NCBI GenBank assembly: GCA_030549205.1 | Contig: JAUKTV010000009.1 | Coordinates: forward strand, 1,178,001-1,242,000 | DNA: 64,000 nt | Direction: 5' to 3' | Origin: Apiosordaria backusii | Lineage: Eukaryota; Ascomycota; Sordariomycetes; Sordariales; Lasiosphaeriaceae | Shown here: positions 55,365 to 64,000 of the stretch, piece by piece | How positions within the stretch are numbered: position 1 is the first letter of the stretch | Layout of the letters: the number at the start of each line of letters is the position of its first letter | Translations under genes and position numbers: made by a program | Notes under the pieces: generated by a model | Told to the model about the DNA's origin: nothing | Databases searched by the model: none | Seen by the model: the letters and a program-made list of their open reading frames with translations, nothing else

Positions 55365-55808
55365 TCATTCTTTGGGGATAATGTTTTGTTGCTCAAAGAG
55401 ATAACCCTTGGCCCGGGAGTCCTTGAGAAGCTCGAGATATCGTTCTGCATCACAGTATTAGTGCCTGCTCCATTGACAAGAACCAAATTTCCGCATAAAT
55501 TCTCCCCAAAGATTCCAATTCCACGGTGTTGACCCCGCTCTTCTGCTGTCCTGCCGACTCTGTTCCCTGGACCAAGACTAACCTCTGAGACGACCGCACT
55601 TCTCCAGATGGTTGACACCCTCCCGGTAATAGCATTTACTCAGCTCCTCCCGTACCAGCCGGCCCATCATAACTTGAACCCATTGCTCCCGGATAATAGC
55701 GTCTTGGGCAGCCTTGAGGCGCTTCGTGTCCTCGAAATCGACGCCGTCGAAGGAGGCGGGGACCTTGGGCTTCTTGGCCAAAAAGGCCTCGGACTCGGGG
55801 GTAGGCAT
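55365..55808 (-). CDS. Complex I 12-kDa subunit (NDUFB10/PDSW type)
   Basis: Two exons: 55808-55583 and 55444-55365, with a 138-bp intron (GTTAGT...TGCAG) within a Glu codon. The product is 101 residues: MPTPESEAFLAKKPKVPASF, DGVDFEDTKRLKAAQDAIIR, EQWVQVMMGRLVREELSKCY, YREGVNHLEKCGRLRE, RYLELLKDSRAKGYLFEQQN. The two Cys residues in KCYYREG...EKCG are the conserved twin-CX-type pair of this accessory subunit on the intermembrane-space side of the membrane arm. It closely matches the Neurospora 12.3-kDa subunit of NADH:ubiquinone oxidoreductase. There is no cleavable presequence, as expected. The weak GTTAGT donor is justified by phase and by the protein. It diverges from the nsr1 homologue. 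Confidence 0.93.
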
Positions 55809-56295
55809 GATGCTGGAGGAAAGGCCTGCGAACTCGCGCAATTCGGGGCCTGACTATCGGTTCGTTGCGGCGGGTGGACAGCAGGATTCGGTGCGGTCCA
55901 GCGACGGAGATGCTTCACTTCGAGAGCGGGATGCCGAACTCACAACGCCATTGCGAGCTGCCCACTGGTCCGAGCTCCCAGCTTGCGCTTTTCTGCCTGA
56001 ATTTGAAGGCCACACGGTGCTCCATACTGCCAAGGCCAATTCAATGCACAAAAATCGAATGCAGCCAACTAGCGTGCTTCACCGCCCGCGTTGCCCCGCT
56101 GAAAATATGCGATAAGAGTTTTTCCTCTTATCGAGCCTTGCGCGCGCAAGCTTTGCGACTGGCCTTCCTTATAAATTTTCTTCCCTCTCCCAAACCTTCC
56201 AACAAACTCTTTCTATTTACACCTCACCTTCTCATCTCCCATCTTAGGAAAAGCATCTTCCGACTCTTTTCCACTAAACCAACATCACATTCACA
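55809..56295. promoter_or_regulatory. Divergent promoter of the complex I subunit and the nucleolin homologue
   Basis: 487 bp. It contains a perfect inverted repeat (56110-56133), about 160 bp before the nsr1 ATG, and a CT-rich leader after it. Confidence 0.55.
56110..56133. promoter_or_regulatory. Perfect inverted repeat CGATAAGAG - TTTTTC - CTCTTATCG
   Basis: Nine-base arms with a 6-base spacer, preceded by TGAAAATATG. Each arm contains GATAAG, a GATA-factor core. The GCGATAAGAG arm is also one base from the PAC box (GCGATGAG), and TGAAAATAT is RRPE-like; PAC plus RRPE mark ribosome-biogenesis genes in yeast. Factor identity is inference. Confidence 0.6.
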
Positions 56296-57783
56296 ATGGG
56301 CAAGACAAAGGAAGTTAAGGGCAGCAAGGCCAAGGCCGCTGCTAAGCCTGCTGCCGCCTCTCCCGTCGTCAAGAAGGTCGAGAAGGTTGTCAAGTCCGCC
56401 AAAGAGGTCGCCAAGAAGGCCGTCGGCTCCAAGGAGAAGGCCACCGACAAGAAGTCCAAGAAGAAGGTCGAGTCCGAGTCCGAGTCCAGCGAGTCTGAGT
56501 CCGAGTCTGAGGCCAGCGCCTCCAGCTCTTCTGAGGACTCTGACTCTGATGAGGAGATGGCTGATGCCCCCGTCACCAACGGCAAGGCCAAGGCCGCCAA
56601 GGGGAGCTCCGAGTCTTCTTCCGAGGCCGACTCTGACTCTTCCGACTCCGACTCTGAGTCGGAGGAGGAGAAGCCCAAGGCTGCTGTGAACGGCAAGGCT
56701 GCTAAGGCTGAGAAGAAGGTCACCAAGGCTGACTCCGACTCCGTAAGTCACTACACTTTCATTCGTTCTTGTCCGTGCATCATTGCTAACCGATTCCCGA
56801 CAGTCTGAGGAGGATTCCGACAGCGACTCCGGCTCTGACTCCGATTCTGAGGCGGAGTCTTCCGAGGAGGTGTCTTCCGAGTCCACTGAGGAGAAGGCTG
56901 AGCCCTCCAAGAAGAGAAAAGCTTCTGAGGAGGTTGAGGAGCCCGAGGCTAAGAAGAACAGGGCCGAGGAGAGCGGTGAGGAGAAGAGCGCCACCCTCTG
57001 GTGCGGTAACCTCGGCTGGGGTATTGATGACAACATCCTCTACGAGGAGTTCAAGGAGTTCGAGGGTCTCACTGGTGCCCGTGTCGTCTCTGATAAGGAG
57101 ACCGGCCGGTCCCGCGGCTTCGGTTACATTGACTTCGACACCCATGAGAACGCCGAGAAGGCCTACAACGCCAAGAACGGTGGTGAGCTCCAGGGTCGTG
57201 ATATGCGTCTCGACTTCGCTGCCAAACCCGCTGCCGCCCCTCAAGACCGCGCTGCCGCCCGCGCCAGCAAGCACGGTGATGTCGTCAGCCCCCCCAGCGA
57301 CACCCTCTTCGTCGGCAACCTTCCCTTCAGCGCCGATGAGGATGGTGTCTCTGCCTTCTTCAACGAGGTTGCCAAGGTCCAGAGCCTGCGCATCCCCACT
57401 GATATGTAAGTTACTATCTGGCTCACTCGATTCTGCCCATTGATACTAACAACATCTACAGGGAGAGCGGCCGTCCCAAGGGCTTCGCCTATGTTTCTTT
57501 CTACTCTGTCGAGGATGCCAAGAATGCTTTCGAGCAGCTCAACGGCGCTGATATTGATGGTAGACCAGTTCGTCTCGACTTCGCCAAGCCCCGTGACAAC
57601 AACGGTGGCGGTGGTCGCGGCGGCGGTCGTGGCGGCTTCGGTGGTGGCCGTGGTGGTGGTCGTGGTGGTGGCCGTGGCAGCTTCGGTGGCGGACGTGGTG
57701 GTGGTCGTGGCGGTGGTCGTGGCGGCTTTGGCGGTGGCAGCCGTGGTGGCAGCGGCTTCCAGGGCAAGAAGGTCACCTTCTAA
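56296..57783 (+). CDS. nsr1: Nucleolin/Nsr1/Gar2 homologue
   Basis: Exons are 56296-56742, 56804-57405 and 57462-57783, with introns of 61 bp (GTAAGT, GCTAACC, ACAG) and 56 bp (GTAAGT, ACTAACA, ACAG). The product is 456 residues. The N-terminus is Lys/Ala-rich, then Ser/Glu/Asp acidic blocks (SESESSESESESEASASSSS) typical of nucleolin. RRM1 is at about 230-305 (TLWCGNLGWGI, RSRGFGYIDF) and RRM2 at about 325-400 (TLFVGNLPFSADEDG, PKGFAYVSFYS). The C-terminus is an RGG/GAR domain with repeats of GGRGGGRGGFGGG, ending GFQGKKVTF. Nsr1/Gar2 acts in the nucleolus in pre-rRNA processing and 40S assembly; the acidic serines are likely CK2 sites and the arginines likely methylated. The first intron sits in the acidic region and the second inside RRM2. 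The 3' flank carries a relic copy of the last codons. Confidence 0.94.
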
Positions 57784-59446
57784 ACGAAGAGGACCGAGGG
57801 TCATGAAAGCAAGCGTGGAGGCTGAGGGGCCCGTGGCGAGAAGATCACCTTCTGAATGGAGGCTGGGGATGGAAAGTGACAATGTCGTCCTGGGGATGGG
57901 AGACAAGATGGTCGAGGGACAAAGTGATGCGCCGCACAAAGTGGAATCGTTTCGAGGGCTCTATCTAAGACATACTCGAGGGCTTGTTGGTTGTCGGCTT
58001 TTGAAATCTTTGAACTCCAATTCTTTGGAGTCGTGGGCTTGAGATTGCGATGTACCTGAGGGCTTTGATCGTTGATACTAGCTGGTTTTGCTCTTTGACA
58101 GCTTCTTGCATCCGCCGCGGCGATGCTAGCTGATTCCGCCAGACCTTGGCAATCGGCCTGATCACAGATGGGTTTCCCTGGCACTCTATCGGCTCGTGGG
58201 TTTTTGTGGGCTCTGATGGCTTCGGCCATTGCTTGCGGTTTCCTATGAGGGTTCTGGGGTTCGAGGGTTCTTTCCGGGGGCATCACAAAAGTTTTGATCG
58301 GTTATAATATCCATGGAGTCTTTGCTTTTTCTCCTTTTTTACTTGGTACGCCAGTAAGTATGTCAACCCTTATGGTTCTGACTTCCCAGTCTCGATACCC
58401 AGTCAGCAAGAGCATAATGCGAGTACATACATTATCAATAGCATGTGGACGGCCCCCTGTGTTTTGTGTTCTTTTATTGTTATTTCTCATTCAGACAGCA
58501 GCATTCAGCAACATCTTTCTACTAAAAGGTTAGTTCTTCCCTCTTTTGCTCTTGTCTCCCCTTCACATGATGATAAAAGGGATTCCTATGCCACTCGGCT
58601 ATGAGGTATTGATACAGCTACGGCTGTAACAATTGTTCCTTCTGACACAACCTTTTTCACATTCTCTATTGAGCTGTTGCTACTTGGATACAATGAGGCT
58701 CACAGCTTGCAATGAACAGGTATTTTCCCCAACTCAACGGGACATCTCATAGACACGGACCTCGTAGTCGGTAGCTCGTAATAGAAAGAAAAATAATATT
58801 ATTTGCTCTAATATCTTGTCCTTGTCAGTTGTGTTTCCCAGCCATCTTAATGCTCGAGTGTTTGGGTTCTCTTGAGACATGCACTCGTTGATTGAACAAG
58901 CATAGTTGCCAAGGCCGTTGTTGAGCGTGTACCTTATCCGAAATCCACCTGCAGTTTGCCATCGAGAACTTGAAGCCGCCAAATGATCAGGTTGATCCCG
59001 TGATCGGTTCATCTCAACCGTCGTCAAGCTCTCGGATGCTGTCAACTTCGGCTCTGATAAGCAGTTTCTGTCGCTATCAGCGCGACGCAAAGCTTGCCAT
59101 TGGCCAATTAAGAGCCAGTTACCCCACCATGACGCTAGCAGTGGCAGATAGCTTGGGGACGTGCTGCGTAAAGCCGAGACAAAGCGGTCCAACAGAATGG
59201 TTCCCTTTATGCAATCAGGGCTCCCGTTGCGAGACCGGGAAATGGACGAAGCAGATGGAGTGAGGGGAAAGCTGTAAAAAACGGCAGCCGACGTCAGTCT
59301 TCTCCTGTTGTGGCAGGAGAGTTAAGAAAGGCATTTGTCTTGCCGATTCAAACCGTCTCTCTGTTTCCCCCCTCCCTTATTATTCATCTTTTCTCCAACG
59401 AAACAAGACGTCAGTCTGCCTGATAAAGGGTAGATTTCCATTCACA
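57784..59446. other. Intergenic: nsr1 3' region and put2 promoter
   Basis: 1.66 kb. Near its start is a diverged copy of the nsr1 terminal codons (57835-57855). Near its right end, about 150 bp before put2, are CGACGTCA (CRE/ATF-like, about 59289) and a 7-bp inverted repeat TCTCCTG-6-CAGGAGA (59301-59320). No gene is supported. Confidence 0.5.
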
Positions 59447-61350
<1,904 letters not shown>

Positions 61351-62432
61351 GCTGAATGGGAGGAGCTGAGGTTGATAGGGGAGCACGTGTGATGCTTCAT
61401 GCTTGCATTTGATTGGATAATAGGAAGCCGGGGACACATGTTATGACCGGGGACGAAAATGACAAGCTTCTTGTACTGCGTTAGCGAGTTGAGTAGGATG
61501 ATTGACATTCAGATCATCAAAACGGTTACACATCATATTGGTGGTCCATGGTGATGGGTGGAGATTGTTGTGGTGCTTAAAAGGCACATGTGTGAGGCAT
61601 TGGATGGGCATCTCTGCTCAGGCCTGCAATGGGGTTTCACCGGGCGAAGTTACGGTGCCCCGAGCCGTTGGATGAGGTGGACATTGCTACCGAATGTAGC
61701 CTTTTTTGATGTCGTGCGAGTGAGATGCTCTGAAAGCCCTCGTGGACCCTGATGGTTTCCAGGGGGTGGTGATCGACAGGCCGTACAGAAAATGAAGCTA
61801 TGATCTTTGCCAAGTCGATGGGATGGGGTCGATTTCTTTGTAGTGAATGCTTGGCTCTGGGGTGAACTACACAGCCGAGTTGACACAAGCGGTCTCCCAC
61901 CAATCATGTTGCCGGATACCACCTCGTGCTGCCCAGAAAGGATCGGGACTCGTGAAGCTGAGCACGCGACTGCGCTCTCTTTCCTCGCCAGCCCAGCGAC
62001 AGCAACGCCGCCCCTCCCGTTTGAGCTTTTGCGGGCGTGGGCACGGTGTGTGCAATCTTCAGGCTGTCGCAGGAGAGAGCTCCCTCCCGATATCTGCCTT
62101 GCTTGCTTCCCGCCGTTCAGTTGGCGGTCTGTTTTATCTAGGGTTCCGTCCGTGTGTTATCGATCCGGACCTTCAATATAACACCGTCTTCTTTTTCTCA
62201 TTTTGAGCTCTGCTGGTTTTTCACCATGGACGATTCCATATTGTAACTTGCTCCTTGCCGTCAAGGCTTCGTTTTCTTCCTTCTTCTCAGCAACCAACCA
62301 AACCTGTTGGATACTGCCAAAACGAGAGCGCTCAGCACGCATCGGTCCAAACTGTCACGCCTCTCGCTTTTCTTTACCATTCAGGGCACTTACACACATT
62401 TATCGGATCAGGTCAGGTCAGGTCAGCCCAAG
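61351..62432. promoter_or_regulatory. put2 3' flank and bHLH promoter/leader
   Basis: 1.08 kb. The right part is a likely 5' leader with a short uORF (62226-62246) and four GGTCA-type pentamers just before the start (62408-62427). No other gene. Confidence 0.5.
62226..62246 (+). promoter_or_regulatory. Upstream ORF MDDSIL before the bHLH gene
   Basis: An ATG in near-optimal context (CACCATGG) opens six codons and a TAA. No other ATG occurs in the 186 bases up to the main start, so this leader would require leaky scanning or reinitiation if transcribed. Confidence 0.55.
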
Positions 62433-63904
62433 ATGCCTCGAACTACATTACCCCCAACCCCGGCGTCCTCGACAGACATTACGGGACAAGATGGTTCAAA
62501 GATGGCATCGCTCCAGATGTCGTTTGAGCTACCTCCGCCAGCCATAGCTGCCAGACCTGGCGGTGCAAATGCGGCATCTTCATCCCAGACGGTGTTCCCG
62601 ATGCAGGCCAGCGAGACTGTCAAGTCACGGAGGCGAACAGCAGCACCTTCGAATGCTGCTATTCAGCCGGCACCACCCAAGGACGAGTTTGTTCTTCCAC
62701 CTCCGCCAACTAGATCTCGCAAGATCATTCAGATGAAGCCTAAGGAGGAGATGGCAGCTTCTTCTGCGTCGGCTAAGGGTACTGCTTCCGGGGGTGGTTC
62801 CAAGTCTAACAATGCTGGAAGTGCTACTGCTGCTGCCACGACAACAACAGCTGGAACCAAGAGGAAACAGCCTTCGGCCACGAGTGCGGCAGGGAGAAAG
62901 ATTGCGAGGAAAACTGCCCACAGCTTGATAGAACGCAGACGGAGGTCCAAGATGAACGAGGAATTCGCCGTTCTCAAGAGCTTAATCCCAGCTTGCACGG
63001 GGGAGATGCACAAGTTGGCTATTCTACAGGTTTGTCTCTTCAGGCCATTCCTACCAATTTCTCGGCATTTATAACTGACAACATCTCCCGTTTCCAGGCC
63101 TCTATCGAATACGTCCGCTACCTCGAAGACTGCGTAAGCCAGCTCAAAGCCCAGCGCTCTGGGTCTGGTTCTGAGCCAACAACATCAACATCATCATCAG
63201 ACGCAATGATCATCGAGCAAACAACCACACCCACCACCACCACCCTCCCCTCCCCAGTCTTTGCACCTTACATCCCCCCTACCAACACATTATTAAACTC
63301 TCCCGATGACATTGAAATGTCAAATCACAGCTCCTCCTCTTCTAGCTCCTCATCAACAAGCGCAGCCCCCTCCCCCGCATTCACACCTATTGCCTCCTCC
63401 CACTCCCATTCCCATTCCCAATCCCGCTCCCGCCTCCCCTCCATCTCCGCCTCTCCAGCTCTGCTACCTTTGGACCAAAACAGAAACAGGCATGGATCTA
63501 TCTCTTCAGTGTCAACAAGCACAGATCACTACCACCGCTCATCTTCTTTTTCTCTGGGGGGTGGGGGTGGGAGTGTCTACGGTACATCATCAGCAATGAC
63601 CTCGCCGGCTTTTGGTCCGCAGCAATCATCATCATCACATGGATATGGTGGTGGTGGGTATGCAGGAGGGGGGACGGGGGGGTATCTTTCGCAGTTGACG
63701 AGCCCGGCGCTGGGGCCGAGGGATGGTGGTAGGGATTTGGATCAGGAGGCTACGGCTGCGTTGCTGATGTTGAATCAGATGGATCGGAGGACGGGGAGTG
63801 TGAGTTCTGGTGGTGGGGGAGGGGGAAGTGGTGGTGGGGGGAGTAATGGGGAGCAACAGCAAAGGGGGAGGGGGATGAGTGTGAGGGATTTGCTTAGTAC
63901 TTAG
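62433..63904 (+). CDS. bHLH transcription factor
   Basis: Exon 1 is 62433-63029 and exon 2 is 63098-63904, with a 68-bp intron (GTTTGT, ATAACTGAC, CCAG) in phase 0 inside the bHLH. The product is 467 residues. The bHLH is at about residues 155-215: basic region RKIARKTAHSLIERRRRSKM, helix 1 NEEFAVLKSLIPACTG, then EMHKLAILQ joined to ASIEYVRYLEDCVSQLKAQR. His and Glu in HSLIERRRR are the residues that read an E-box (CANNTG, class B). The intron position within the domain confirms splicing. The flanks are low-complexity: Thr/Ala/Lys before the domain, Ser/His-rich and finally Gly-rich after it, closing RGRGMSVRDLLST. The domain resembles fission-yeast Esc1 and related fungal bHLH regulators, but the ortholog is unclear. 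The first in-frame ATG is 62433; 62502 (MASLQMS) is a second possible start. Confidence 0.88.
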
Positions 63905-64000
63905 ACTTGGGGGGAGGAGAGGTGAGAAGGTGGGGGGGAGATGTGGGATTGGTGACCCTTCGGGGAGTGATGACCCTTTGGAGAGTGGAGACTGGATTGG

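Overview
The window is nuclear DNA of a filamentous ascomycete (Pezizomycotina). The protein families and their style point to Sordariomycetes, probably Sordariales; that placement is inference, not measured. The evidence is: dense single-copy eukaryotic genes on both strands, about 30 short introns (48-301 bp, mostly 50-90) with GTAAGT/GTGAGT-type donors, CTAAC/CTGAC branch points and NAG acceptors, CT-rich leaders, and a core set of conserved fungal housekeeping genes. I see no prokaryotic signals, CRISPR array, tRNA, rRNA or recognisable transposon.

Layout. 0-12 kb: 5' part of spa2 (polarisome, runs off the left edge), ssu72 (RNA polymerase II CTD phosphatase), an nbp2-like SH3 protein, mcr1 (mitochondrial cytochrome b5 reductase) and a Zn2Cys6 transcription factor. 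12-22 kb: two small fungal proteins of unknown function, atg14 (autophagy PI3-kinase subunit), and a very large acidic membrane-anchored protein of unknown function. 22-26 kb: the longest gene-free interval. 26-43 kb: spc7 (KNL1 kinetochore scaffold), rps11, ssr4 (SWI/SNF-RSC), gnd1 (6-phosphogluconate dehydrogenase) and taf7 (TFIID). 43-53 kb: an RBM42-like RNA-binding protein, a TPT/DMT sugar transporter, a GH15 glucoamylase/trehalase-like enzyme, and a Taf3-like histone-fold protein. 54-64 kb: mrpl37 (mL54), a 12-kDa complex I subunit (NDUFB10-type), a nucleolin/Nsr1 homologue, put2 (P5C dehydrogenase) and a bHLH factor with an upstream ORF.

The genes are functionally mixed. Several act in Pol II transcription or chromatin (ssu72, ssr4, taf7, Taf3-like, two DNA-binding factors) and several in mitochondria (mcr1, mrpl37, complex I subunit, put2), but nothing suggests a cluster. 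Gene models were built by hand from splice signals and reading phase.

The most notable patterns are: (1) reading-frame breaks in three genes, four positions in all, each healed by one extra base in a G/C run, which suggests homopolymer undercalls in the assembly rather than pseudogenes; (2) the unidentified ~1,580-residue membrane/acidic protein; (3) a regular six-copy MELT-like array in Spc7; (4) a perfect inverted repeat in the nsr1 promoter and a relic duplicate of the nsr1 C-terminus in its 3' region; (5) a well-placed uORF before the bHLH gene. I found no clear new multi-gene system.
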